A stretch of DNA of 22,306 bases from Purshia tridentata (GCA_003254885.1 QANT01005016.1:1-22306); one strand, 5' to 3'; shown: positions 9,159 through 18,255, counted from the stretch's first letter. A program made the numbers and translations. Notes: generated from the letters alone by a model not told the origin.

Positions 9159-9209
9159 TGAAACTAACACTTGTATTAAAATTAAAAATTAAAATATTAG
9201 GGACTTGGG

Positions 9210-9430
9210 GTGACGGACACAAAATCGTCGCCTAAAGTTTAGTTTGGGCGACAAAACCACACAAGTTTGTCTCCTAAGATGTGGTTTAGGCAACGAAATG
9301 TAGTCATTCGTCGCCCTAAGTCACGGTTAAGGTGACGAACTCCCTTAAGTTCGTCTCCTAAGATGGATTTGGGCGACGAAATGAGGTAATTCGTCGCCCC
9401 AAGGCATCCCGAGATCAAAATTTTGGTTGT
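9210..9430. repeat. Second GGGCGACGAA repeat block
   Basis: Alternating motifs such as ggggtgacgg, gtttgggcgacaaaac, aggcaacgaaatg, attcgtcgccctaag and gggcgacgaaatgagg...attcgtcgcccc form successive inverted pairs. The 65-codon minus-strand frame across it is simply translated repeat and is not a gene. Confidence 0.7.
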
Positions 9431-9934
9431 AAACAAACGGCCCGATCAACTTCGATCATCGTGGTAATTTGCAAGAATGACATTTAAGTATAATCATAAA
9501 AAATGAACGGTTCCGATCGTTGAAGTGCTGTTGTGTTATTCGTATTTATTGAAATGTATAGCAATTATATAAAAGGTTAATATACATATACCCTTCAAGT
9601 GTATTTATATGTAGAACATCACAATGCCATCGTGCATCCAACAATCCGAACTATTCATTTTGTTTTCCTCGGTCAAAAATCGTCAGTGCAAAAAAATAGC
9701 TCAATCAAAGTTGTACAAGTTAGGCATCAATAATTGAACGATTTGCATTGTCATAAGGATAATCAAATGAACGGTTCAAATTTGACTAATCTAAACCGTT
9801 CATCTCTTAGATCCCCAATCAAAGATCTTGCTAACAAAAAATTACTGTAATTGGAGTTGGAAAAGTTATGTACAGGAGGTGCAACATTTGAATGATTGTG
9901 GTTGTAACTAGGACAAATATATAGATTTAACAAA
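9431..9934. repeat. Spacer modules with diverged internal duplicates
   Basis: The word atgaacggttc occurs near 9503 and 9768, and its inverse aaccgttcat near 9794. A longer phrase of the form 'ctcaatc.aagttgtacaagttagg' (near 9700) resembles 'ttcaatcggagttgtggaagttagg' near 7497 and 'gtaattggagttggaaaagttatg' near 9846. These look like diverged copies of one spacer unit that alternates with the GGGCGACGAA blocks. No gene is visible. Confidence 0.5.
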
Positions 9935-10225
9935 CTTTTGGGCGATGAAATATACATATTCGTCACCCAAAATTTTCAAGGAAAATGAAAAATTGGGGGG
10001 AAAAAAAGCCGCGTAATTTTTAAAGTTTGGGTGACGAATAATTATCGTCGCTGTAAGTGGTTTAGAGCGACGAAATGGCTCTTTTGGCACCCTAAGTCTC
10101 TTTAGGCGATGACAGCTATTCGTTGCCCAAAATTTTAAAAAAATTTAAAACCCGCGCTAGTAAAAATTGCACCTAATTTTTAAAGTTTGGGCAACGAAAT
10201 GGCATGTTCGTCGCCCAAAGTCTTC
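9935..10225. repeat. Third GGGCGACGAA repeat block
   Basis: The block includes tttgggcgatgaaatatacatattcgtcacccaaa (about 9937-9972), gtttgggtgacgaataattatcgtcgc (about 10024-10051), gagcgacgaaatgg, and gtttgggcaacgaaatggc...ttcgtcgcccaaag (about 10186-10221). Several inverted pairs share short spacers. Short frames on both strands here are artefacts of the repeat. Confidence 0.7.
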
Positions 10226-10540
10226 ATGTTTATAATCCCCAGCCTCCATTTCTGCGTCTTCTTCTATCCACTCTCCCTCTCTTTTTGCCTTTCTCCCTCC
10301 TCTGGACCTCCCCACGCCGATTCTCTTTTTTTTCCCTATATCTCCTTCCTCCCCCTCCTTCATCTCCTTCCTCCCCCCTCTGCCAAAATCCCCTTTCCCC
10401 CACTGCCCCTCTGCCGAAAATCCCCCCTCCCCCTTCTCCCTCCACTTCAGCCTCCCTCCCTCTCCCTCTCCCTCCCCCGATTTCCCTCCTCCCTCCTCCC
10501 TCCTCCCTCCATCCTCCACCTACTGCCACAGCCACCTACA
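10226..10540. repeat. Long C/T-rich (CCCTCT) low-complexity tract
   Basis: About 300 bp of almost pure pyrimidine on the plus strand, dominated by ctccctccc and cttcctccc words. It gives overlapping Pro/Leu/Ser-rich frames on the plus strand (up to 155 codons) and Gly/Glu/Arg-rich frames on the minus strand. No frame has a domain or sensible composition, so these are treated as non-coding. The tract separates the third CACTA repeat block from an AT-rich interior and could be a former 5' leader or a simple expansion. Confidence 0.75.
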
Positions 10541-11160
10541 CCATGGAAACCCACCTACACCCACTGCCATACTCACACCCAAACCCACTATCACACCCAC
10601 TATCACCCACTCCCATGGGTTTTATTTTTTTAAATTTGTTTGTATTTCAGTTTTTTATGGGTTTTTGTTGATTATTTGGTTTTCTTTTTTGTTTTTATTT
10701 CAGTTTTTTATTTGTCACTTACTGTTGATTATTTTGGTATTTTCTGATTTTTTTGCAGGATTATGGTTGAATTTGGGCTAAGTTATAATAAAGTTGGATT
10801 ATGGTTTGCTTTTTTAGTTTTGGGCATATTAATTAGTTTTGTTAATTTGTGGTTTTTGTATTAAGTTGGATTTGTGGATTAAAATTTGTTTCTAACTTTG
10901 TCTGTGTTGTGGATTTGCAAGATATACATTTGAATTTGTTCAATTTATGATTTGCCTTCGAGGTAAATTATTTACCGTGTTACAATTTCAAAGTGTTATG
11001 TAAATTAACTTTGTAATTAAATTGCAAATTTTATATTAATTAAACAATTTCATTAGATTTTCTTATAAGTTAGTTTAATTTATTTATTAAATTTAATTTT
11101 TTTGTTAGTACTTAATTATTTTGGTTCTAAACAACTACCCTTACAATTTTGTTTCTTTAT
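10541..11160. other. T-rich interior sequence, no gene seen
   Basis: T-rich on the plus strand, with several phrases such as tttcagttttttatgggttt and ggattatggttgaatttggg that repeat imperfectly nearby. The string tttttgcagg near 10750 looks like a splice acceptor, so this could be intron-like sequence carried inside the element. No exon with coding character follows. Confidence 0.4.
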
Positions 11161-11318
11161 ATTTAAAAGGCGTACTATATGAGATCTCGACTTCCTGCTT
11201 GGTGCGGATTTTGTATAAACCCACCTTGTTGCATGGCTTGCTCTCATTTAAAAGGCGTACTATATGAGATCTCGACTTCCTTCTTGGTGCGGATTTTGTA
11301 TAAACCCACCTTGTTGCA
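11161..11318. repeat. 85-bp spaced tandem duplication
   Basis: ATTTAAAAGGCGTACTATAT begins at 11161 and again at 11246. About 73 bp are shared, including gagatctcgacttcctgcttggtgcgg (gcttgg versus tcttgg in unit 2) and ttgtataaacccaccttgttgca. The spacing is 85 bp, with single-base differences. The 73-codon plus-strand frame across it is mostly this repeat. Confidence 0.88.
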
Positions 11319-11499
11319 CATCGGTTTTCGTTTTGATGCTACTTTTGTATTAGTGCAACTAACGCTATGGCCAACTATTTCGATCGTTAATTATATTTGA
11401 AATTTGTGTAAATAATACATTTATTAATATAATTTTTAATTATTTAATCTTTTTTGGAAACAAATATAAAAGTCACAAATTTTTTTTTTAAAAATTAAC

Positions 11500-11960
11500 A
11501 ACATTTTGGGCACAAACACATTTTTGTCGCTCAAAGTCTACTGATAGGTTAGGGCAGCAAACTACTTTTTCGGCCAATTTATATTTGGGAGATGAAAGTA
11601 AAATTGCGTCGCCCAAAGTTTTAAAAAATTTTTAAACTTGGGGTTTGGGCGACGCATTATTTTTTCCGTCACCCCTTCTATTTTGAGCGACAATATATTT
11701 CGTCGCCCTATGCTTGATAAAGCGACGATATAATATTTAGTCACTCAAATATATCTTCGAGAGACGAAATATTCCGTCGCCCTAAGTGACTTTGGGGCGA
11801 CGCATGTCTATCTTCGTAGCTCAAAGGGTTTTAGGTGATGAAAAGTTGTGTCAGCAAAAGCCTAACTATCCATCGCTCTAGATTGTTTTGGGCGACGAAT
11901 GTGTAATTTCGTCACCTGAAACCTTGGGTGGCTGACATGTAGCGACAAAGTGTATGTCTT
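11500..11960. repeat. Fourth GGGCGACGAA repeat block
   Basis: A dense run of inverted pairs: ttgtcgctcaaag, ttgggagatgaaagtaaaattgcgtcgcccaaag, tttgggcgacgcattattttttccgtcacccc, cgtcgccctatgc, gagacgaaatattccgtcgcccta, and tttgggcgacgaatgtgtaatttcgtcacctgaa. The repeats lose their form near 11940 (ggctgacatgtagcgac). A CACTA right terminus would be expected there but was not recognised. Confidence 0.65.
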
Positions 11961-12254
11961 ACCAATCTTCCATTGCGCAACTCTGATTGACCCTATGATG
12001 TCTAAATGTATCCAATAGTATTCTAAATAACATCTTATCACAACTTCAACAATAATTATTGTATATACTTCCTTCAAATAAGGATATAAGATATCTAGTG
12101 TTCTCTTCTCTTCTCAATTGGCCAATACTAATTCCAAACTGTAAGTTTCACATCTTTAATGGTCTAATCTTCTTGTCAATCAAGCAAGTGATCATCAATC
12201 AAACAAGTGATGATTAAATCCCACTTGAGTAAGGCCGGTTAATGGCATCACCAC

Positions 12255-12258
<4 letters not shown>

Positions 12259-12320
<62 letters not shown>
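12259..12320. repeat. (AG)n microsatellite, about 31 units
   Basis: An uninterrupted AG dinucleotide run of about 62 bp, followed by tgtgtgattt. It lies about 1.1 kb upstream of the protease start codon. Long perfect runs of this kind are usually length-polymorphic. Confidence 0.97.
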
Positions 12321-12322
<2 letters not shown>

Positions 12323-13053
12323 TGTGATTTTGATATAAAAAAAATCTTTTGTTACAAAATTACAAATTTGCCACTCACCTTCACATGTCCATAACTTTCA
12401 AACTGTTTAAATCTATACTGAATAAAATTTAAATTTCTAATAAATTTTGAGCCGGATCCTTGCAACTTAGATGTATTTGTGTTACGGATTAATGTCAACA
12501 CAAAATAATTAATAATCCTTAACCTACCCCGATCAGCTATAAACAATCTGATTTTGTTATACATCAAACATGTTTATGATAATGTTAAAGTATAATCAGT
12601 AATGCATGTTATATTATTTCCGTAGTAATGCTTATATTAGTTGGGGTAAACAAACAATATATAATATACTAATAACCCTGCACCTAACAAAAATTAGACC
12701 ATCAAACCACATTGTTCTTCCGTATGCGTGGAAATCAAACCAAACCCAGGTACCTTTTCAGTCAATAGTAAACAAGGTAGCCCACCTACCCCTTCAATAC
12801 ATCATTTCTCGTTCACTTGCATATCAATTTTTATCTCTGTGATTATTTTGAAGAAATTGAAAGCAAACATGTAATGATGTAAAGATATATCGATCTTTGG
12901 GTATGTCATTCTCGTAATTCTTTAGAGTACTCAGCTCGCTATTAGTAGTCTTCAGTGATCATCTACTTATGGGCCCCAATATTCAGGAAGTGTGTGCATA
13001 TATGATGTATTCAATTCTTAAGATAAACACAACCATCATTACACCCAATGGGA

Positions 13054-13076
13054 TATATATATATATATATATATAT
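13054..13076. repeat. (AT)n microsatellite
   Basis: A perfect ATAT run of roughly 22 bp after aatggg and before ttaatag, about 390 bp upstream of the protease ATG. Confidence 0.93.
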
Positions 13077-13412
13077 TTAATAGATCAGTATCACCTTATT
13101 CATGTATCAAAGTTGGTGGCCAACATAAAACAATTTCACAGCCTCAGCTGAAAGAGGTCTCTCTGATGAAAGAGATCAAATAAAAGCGTACGTGTGAGAC
13201 TTTTATTCTTCTCCATATCTCACTCACAAAATTGTTGCTGCATTGCACATTATAAGCAAGACCCGGCATCAAGCTCATCTCACGCTCAATTGTTGGTACG
13301 TCTTTGCTCTCATTTACTGTAACAAACAGACAAATGCAAATCATGCAAGCTCTTCATTACAGTTGCTCCCATCTCCAAAACTAATCCCAACGCAGATCGA
13401 GCGTTTCAACAC

Positions 13413-13423
13413 TATATATATAT
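13413..13423 (+). promoter_or_regulatory. TATA-box candidate for the protease gene
   Basis: TATATATATAT in the context caacacTATATATATATttcgg lies about 42-52 bp before the ATG at 13465. It would place the transcription start only about 20 bp before the ATG, giving a very short leader. A second candidate, TATAAG at 13251-13256, would give a leader of about 180 bp. The choice cannot be made from sequence alone. Confidence 0.4.
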
Positions 13424-13464
13424 TTCGGCCACCAACTAAATTATTGTACCAATACCAATCCATC

Positions 13465-14868
13465 ATGGGTTCGCTTCTTTCATCATCAACTGTTGTGTTA
13501 TTATTATTAACCCTAGAAGCAGTCTTCTTAATTAATCCGGCATGCTATTGCTGTGCTTCGCGGCAAGCCCTCCACCACAACAAAACGAAGCAAAACGGGT
13601 TCAGGGTGACGCTCCAACACGTTGACGCCGGAAAGAACTTGACCAAGCTCGAGCGCGTCATGCGAGGAATCAAGCGCGGACGAAGCAGGTTGCAGAGGCT
13701 GAACGCAATGGCACCGCTGAAAGCTGTGGCACCTGCATCGGATGATTCCCGTGTCGCCGCCCCGCTTCACGCCGGCCTAGGGGAGTTCTTAGTGAAGTTG
13801 TCGATTGGGACTCCGCCAGAGAGTTTCTCTGCCATCCTAGACACCGGGAGTGATCTGATATGGACTCAATGCAAGCCTTGCCAGGACTGCTTTCATCAGC
13901 CAACGCCAATTTTCGACCCCGAAAAGTCCAAAACTTTCTCAAAGCTCCCATGTAAAAGCCAGTTATGTCATGCACTACCCTCCCACTCATGCACCGACGA
14001 TGGTTGTGAGTACTTGTACAGTTATGGCGATTTTTCTTCAACCGATGGCATTTTGGCAACAGAAACTTTCACATTTGAAGACCAACACAATAAGGTTTCG
14101 ATTCCCAAAATTGGGTTTGGATGTGGGAACAACAATCAGGGTGGTGGGTTCGATCAGGGTGCTGGGCTTGTTGGGCTGGGCCGCGGACCCTTGTCCTTGG
14201 TCTCACAGCTCAAAGAGCCCAAGTTCTCCTACTGCTTAACATCCATTGATGACACCGGTGGTAGTAGTACTCTTTTGATGGGGTCTCTAGCGAGCTTGGA
14301 TAGTACCAACTCATCATCATCATCATCTAAAGAAGCAAATATCAAAACAACCCCTCTGATAAAAAGCCCAAACCCAGACCAACCAACTTTTTACTATCTT
14401 TCCCTCGAAGGAATCTCGGTTGGTGACACCCGGCTGACCATCGATAAAGACACTTTTGCCCTCTCGGATGATGGTACTGGTGGCCTAATCATAGACTCTG
14501 GCACGACGCTGACGTACATACCAGAAGATGCTTTTGGTGCACTCTCAGATGAATTCACTTCCCAGATGAAACTGTCGAAAGAAGATGGGTTGGATACCGA
14601 AGGGCTGGAGCTGTGCTTCAAGTTGCCCGAGGACGACAACGACGTGGAGGTGCCGAAGCTGGTGTTCCATTTCAAAGATGCAGATTTGGAGTTGCCACCT
14701 GAGAACTATATACTCGTTGATAATGATGTTGGAGTTATGTGCTTGGCCATGGGGAGCACTGGGGATATGTCTGTGCTTGGGAACTATCAGCAGCAGAATA
14801 TGCTGGTTTTCCATGATCTTGTCAAGGAAACGCTGTCGTTTGTTCCTACAAAATGCGACCAGTTATGA
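13465..14868 (+). CDS. Nepenthesin-like (A1B) aspartic endopeptidase preproprotein, 467 aa
   Basis: An intronless gene for a secretory-pathway acid protease of the pepsin family. The start is the first in-frame ATG (A at -3, G at +4). The frame stays open upstream to 13243 but holds no other ATG. Residues 1-28 form a signal peptide (MGSLL, then VVLLLLTLEAVFLI). A basic propeptide of about 75 residues follows. The mature domain begins near GEFLVKLSIGTPP (106-118). Catalytic aspartates are D126 in LDTGSD and D344 in IIDSGTT. The flap tyrosine is probably Y187 in YSYGD. Twelve cysteines (136, 139, 142, 163, 168, 176, 181, 220, 257, 384, 426, 464) match the six-disulphide pattern of nepenthesin-type enzymes, including the C-KP-C-QD-C insert. 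FGCG and GLVGLGRGPLSLVSQL are family hallmarks. The plant-specific saposin-like insert of typical phytepsins is absent. A Ser run at 283-288 lies on a variable loop. By memory of the family it is closest to Arabidopsis At2g03200-type proteins, but the substrate is unknown. It appears complete and active. Confidence 0.95.
   Translation: MGSLLSSSTVVLLLLTLEAVFLINPACYCCASRQALHHNKTKQNGFRVTLQHVDAGKNLTKLERVMRGIKRGRSRLQRLNAMAPLKAVAPASDDSRVAAPLHAGLGEFLVKLSIGTPPESFSAILDTGSDLIWTQCKPCQDCFHQPTPIFDPEKSKTFSKLPCKSQLCHALPSHSCTDDGCEYLYSYGDFSSTDGILATETFTFEDQHNKVSIPKIGFGCGNNNQGGGFDQGAGLVGLGRGPLSLVSQLKEPKFSYCLTSIDDTGGSSTLLMGSLASLDSTNSSSSSSKEANIKTTPLIKSPNPDQPTFYYLSLEGISVGDTRLTIDKDTFALSDDGTGGLIIDSGTTLTYIPEDAFGALSDEFTSQMKLSKEDGLDTEGLELCFKLPEDDNDVEVPKLVFHFKDADLELPPENYILVDNDVGVMCLAMGSTGDMSVLGNYQQQNMLVFHDLVKETLSFVPTKCDQL
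14311..14327 (+). repeat. (TCA)n run encoding the Ser stretch in the protease
   Basis: Five TCA codons followed by TCT encode Ser283-288, directly after an N-S-S glycosylation sequon (N282). As a coding trinucleotide run it may vary in length among alleles without shifting the frame. Confidence 0.85.
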
Positions 14869-15035
14869 TGTAGTACGTACCGGCTGTGTACCAATGTGTG
14901 CTTGTTGGAATGCATGTCCATGCATGTTTAGTTAATTTACCATAAGTTTTTTCTTACTTTCTTCTTTTTTCTTTTTTCTTTTTTTTGTTTATGAAAGTCA
15001 TGAATTAGTTTCCTTATAGTTCTTCTACTTTGAGA

Positions 15036-15041
15036 AATAAA
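15036..15041 (+). terminator. Poly(A) signal candidate of the protease gene
   Basis: AATAAA in the context tgagAATAAAacaaag lies about 170 bp after the stop codon. It is preceded by a T-rich stretch (14946-14985) that could act as the far-upstream element. Spacing and context suit a plant 3' end. Confidence 0.55.
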
Positions 15042-15059
15042 ACAAAGTTAATCTATTTA

Positions 15060-15548
15060 GTTTTAATAATAGACGTTTCGTATCAGAATGTCACCTACAC
15101 AATAAAAGGGTTTTTGTTATATATAAACAAAAGGTTAAAAAAATTTTGATGTCACGTCTACATCCAATTCGGTTAGCTTTTCTTTCAAAATAAGCCACGC
15201 AAAATGCATGTGGCCCTTTTTTCAGAAGTTTTTCGTCATTTCAAGCCTAATCCACCTTTCCTTTCTTTCTTTCTTTCTCTCTCCGACTCCATGGTCGGAT
15301 CTCCATGACCCCTATTCCTTCTTTCTCTTTTTAGTTGGGAAGTTAGTGCTCACTGATCACTTTACATTTTGATAAATTTTTTGTCCAACAATTGGATGAT
15401 CTTGAATTAATTCGAGATCGAGTTTAGTCATCTGAAAATCTCTGCATACTGACTTCAAGTATTTATAGTAACTTGAAACTTGCTAGCTCCATCTAATTCA
15501 AGGGCGCTTGTCGTAGGCAATGCTGCAATTCGACAATGAAGCAGCAGC
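15060..15548. other. Downstream spacer of the protease gene
   Basis: No gene is visible. It contains a short CTTT-rich run near 15257-15284 and a phrase (cgactccatggtcggatctccatgacccc) that forms a weak local inverted repeat around ccatgg. Nothing else is supportable. Confidence 0.45.
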
Positions 15549-15735
15549 CACAAAAATTAAATTCAGTGATCCAATAATCTAATCCAAATCCACAAAAATT
15601 AAATTAACAATAGATCCCATAATATCTAATCCAAACCCACAAAAATTAAATTCAAAATGATCCCATAATCTAATCCAAATCCAAAAAATTAAATTCAGTG
15701 ATCATATAAATTAATCTAAAATCACAAAATTTGGA
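15549..15735. repeat. Degenerate ~44-bp tandem repeat, about 4 units
   Basis: Units begin CACAAAAATTAAATT or similar at 15549, 15591, 15638 and about 15681. Each continues with a variant of 'cagtgatcccataatctaatccaaatc'. The spacing is 42-47 bp. It lies just outside the left end of the 6-kb CACTA element. Confidence 0.8.
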
Positions 15736-15846
15736 GAAGGGAGGGGATTAGGTTTGCAAATAGTTTTGGAGGAAGACAAAAGGGTTGAAGGCATATTGGG
15801 TTCTGTTTGGCTCAAAATCTCAACGGTCACATGTTAATTAGGCCAC

Positions 15847-15849
15847 GGA
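15847..15849. repeat. 3-bp target duplication (gga), left
   Basis: gga directly precedes the CACTACTACAAAAA end and is matched by gga at 21823-21825 directly after the opposite terminus. Three bases match by chance about 1 time in 64, so the support comes from its combination with the inverted termini. Confidence 0.7.
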
Positions 15850-16251
15850 CACTACTACAAAAATGTTGATAGACATCACAAAATTGTCATCGGTTTATGA
15901 AAAAACTAATATCTTAAAAACTGTAACATCACAATTTTTTTGGGGCAATATCTAAACCAAATAACACATCACCACCATTTTAAATGTGATATCTATTCTA
16001 TCCTTATTAAGTTTATAAGACTTAAAAAGTGATATCTAACAGGGTGTACCAATGACTAAAGTTAACCCAAAAAATAAAAAAAACTATTGTTCACTCAACT
16101 TAAAATGTATTTGGCTGTCCACCAAATCTCAGACCCCCTCACACAAGTTTTTTTTTTCCCCCCCTCTAGCTCTCTCGCTCTCGTTCTCCCTCTGTCTCTC
16201 ACTCCCCACAGAGCACCAACTCGATCAAGGCCACTGGGCGACAAAGATCAA

Positions 16252-16254
<3 letters not shown>

Positions 16255-16289
<35 letters not shown>
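16255..16289. repeat. (CT)n microsatellite in leader-like sequence
   Basis: A CT run of about 35 bp opening the first unit of the 338-bp duplication. The surrounding sequence from 16140 is strongly pyrimidine-rich, like a plant 5' leader. The low-complexity 96- and 113-codon frames over it are not considered genes. Confidence 0.92.
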
Positions 16290-16293
<4 letters not shown>

Positions 16294-16952
16294 TGTTCCT
16301 CCAAGCCAAATCGAGCCACACATGCTGAGACAGCAGCGACGATTGACAGCGTCTCTTCATTCCCCGTTTTCCAGTGATGCCAAGTGCAATTGACAGCGGC
16401 TCTACGTGGGTTTTGTTCCTCTCACCGTGAACTCTCTAATGGTGTAAGAGTTTGTGTCTGATTGAGCTTGGATAAAAAGTTCCCAACTTGAAACCCTAGA
16501 CCTCGCCACTGCCTCTTTGCCTCTTGTCGTGTTTCAGGTCTGTTTTCTGCCCCAATTTCAGTTTCTCGTTGATGCTCTGAGTGCGTGGGTTTAATTTGTG
16601 AACCTTTCCATATTACTCTCTCTCTCTCTATTGTTCCTCCAAGCCAAATCGAGCAACACATGCTGAGACAGCGGCGACAATTGATAGCGTCTCTTCATTC
16701 CCCGTTTTCCAGTGATGCCAACTGCGATTGACAGCGGCTCTACGTGGGTTTTGTTCCTCTCACCGCAAACTCTCTAATGGTGTAAGAGTTTGTGTCTGAT
16801 TGAGCTTGGATAAAATGTTCCCAACTTGAAACTCTAGACCTCGCCACTGCCTCTTTGCCTCTTGTCGTGTTTCAGGTCTGTTTTCTGCCCCAATTTTAGT
16901 TTCTCGTTGATGCTCTGAGTGCGTGGGTTTAATTTGTGAATCTTTCCATATT
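16277..16952. repeat. 338-bp tandem duplication, two units
   Basis: Unit 1 (about 16277-16614) and unit 2 (about 16615-16952) align at constant offset 338: ATTGTTCCTCCAAGCCAAAT at 16292 and 16630, ttaatttgtgaa at 16591 and 16929, ending at ccatatt. Differences are scattered single bases (cagcagcgacg/cagcggcgaca, ccaagtgcaatt/ccaactgcgatt). The unit contains gtgtttcaggtctgttttctg, which can be read either as an acceptor or as an exon end before GTCTG. Twin minus-strand frames (79 and 93 codons) are the same sequence read twice and are not supported as genes. Confidence 0.92.
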
Positions 16953-18254
16953 GGCTTGGCGGGTTTCAATAAGTAGCTGCCCTTGAACCTCAAACAATTG
17001 CTTAATTTGTGTTTGGTTTTTAATAACATATATGTAGACAATTAATGGAGTTTAATTAGTTAATGTAATGGTTTTTATAGGCTAGACAGATGGGGTTGTG
17101 ACTTCACTCAATCTCTTTGTAAATTTTTAAAACATAAGTAGATTTCATTTGGCTAGCGGAAATTGATGTAGCATGATCCAGTGAACCTGTTTGAAGACCA
17201 GATTGCCTACTCTTATGAATTTGCTATTTTTGGAATGGGCGGATTCACTGCTTCTCTTCCTTGGTTTTACTCACTTAGTTTTTGATGCAACCTATTTAAA
17301 TTCTGTACTTAGTCTTTATTGCTAGTTCACTGCACCTATTTTCTTGTAATCTCCCTATAAAAAAAAGGAAGGATTGTGTGCTCAGGATCATCAAGAATTA
17401 ATTAAAAACAAAGACATTTCGTTTTCCAAATTTTCTCTAGTTTCTTCTTCTTCTTCCAAGTGTTAGAGAAGACCCGTCCCTAGCACGAGAGATAGCCATC
17501 CTTCAGCGATCCTGCTGCGTCAGAAATGCAGCCAAGTTAATTGGTGGAAATCAATTTCACATGAGCATGGTAGTTTCCCTAAAAAATTCACAAGTTCAGT
17601 TTGCTTCCTACGGGTTTGTTAAGCACTTTAAGATAATATTCATTATTAGAAATTAACATTCTTTTCATAGGAGAGCAATCTGTTTTTCTTTTCTTAAGTT
17701 TACTTATGATACATGATGTGAGTTAATTATTAATAAATTAATACCCAAAATTAGGCTGAAAAGATGTGCTAGAGTGAAGCCAATAGTGTTGGAACAATAA
17801 AGATTGGCTAGTTGTAAAGCCCCAATATCTCTGTTTGGTTCACAGGTCTGTACTTTATTCTTCTTTTTTAGTTTTTAATTTACTTCTGATTGTGTTCATT
17901 TTATATGGTTTTCTTCTGAATTCTGTTGGAGAACTTTTGGGTTTCATTGTTTGGGTTATTTGGATTTTGCTTTTATATAGGTTTGCTTCTGTGTCATTTT
18001 GGATTTTAGTACTTGAAGAGTCATTGGCTGTCAAAAAACCTTTAAGACAAAATAGTATATAATTACCATCTTCAAAACAATAAAACATGAGAAGGCAATG
18101 GAGGTATTGTTCGAACATTCTTTTCAATCTCATTTTGCATTTTTTAATTTTTATTTTTTGTTTTCAGTACTAGGATTCTCAACAATGTGATTAGCAACTT
18201 GTTTAAGTTTTGTGTAGGCTTGCAATGCTCACCGTTTGATTTGTGTGCTTTTAG
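16953..18254. other. Interior of CACTA element, exon/intron-like but unassigned
   Basis: No coding gene is supported. The composition alternates between T-rich, intron-like stretches and short balanced segments such as 17470-17570 (gacccgtccctagcacgaga onward), which looks more like former exon. A pyrimidine-rich run with cttcttcttcttcc lies near 17445. No frame is longer than about 92 codons. This would suit a captured, decayed host gene or a non-coding transcript. Confidence 0.4.

Positions 18255-18255
<1 letters not shown>

Larger units (their letters stand above)
6897..11960. mobile_element. CACTA-type element or nested CACTA-derived array (right end unresolved)
   Basis: The left end reads CACTACAAGAAAAAAGAG, the classic CACTA (En/Spm) terminus. 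It is followed at once by dense subterminal repeats built from TTTGGGCGACGAA and its inverse TTCGTCGCCCAAA. Blocks of these repeats lie at about 6950-7215, 9210-9420, 9935-10225 and 11500-11960. Between them are related spacer modules with words such as atgaacggttc and 'caatcggagttgt.gaagttagg'. No transposase-like frame was found, so the copy is non-autonomous. No matching TTTTCTTGTAGTG terminus was seen on the right. The repeats fade near 11960, so the end is approximate, and the four blocks could also represent more than one element. Confidence 0.6.
11961..13240. other. Spacer and distal promoter region upstream of the protease gene
   Basis: No gene is supported. The region holds the long (AG)n tract at 12259-12320 and an (AT)n tract at 13054-13075. 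The remaining short frames (60-78 codons on both strands) have no domain, no consistent codon use and no linkage to each other. Confidence 0.55.

Noticed and set aside
7384-9169. Alternative LTR boundaries starting TGTTGGTC (7384) and ending ACTAACA (9169)
   Set aside because: The flanking five bases (gaaca and cttgt) do not match, whereas the 7556-9153 reading has an exact AAACT duplication.
10187-10671. Overlapping proline-rich frames of 148 and 155 codons, and Gly/Glu/Arg-rich frames on the other strand
   Set aside because: All derive from the CCCTCT low-complexity tract. Several frames are open at once on both strands, and none has a domain or a normal amino-acid mix.
11900-11960. Possible right CACTA terminus (acatgtagcgacaaagtg)
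   Set aside because: It lacks the TTTTCTTGTAGTG partner of the left end and no matching 3-bp duplication could be shown, so the end is left open.
13528-14814. Several minus-strand and frame-shifted frames of 80-129 codons across the protease gene
   Set aside because: They overlap the well-supported aspartic protease coding sequence and have no motifs of their own.
16052-17041. Short frames of 79-113 codons around the (CT)n tract and its duplicate
   Set aside because: They are leucine/serine repeats from the microsatellite or the same 338-bp unit read twice on the minus strand.
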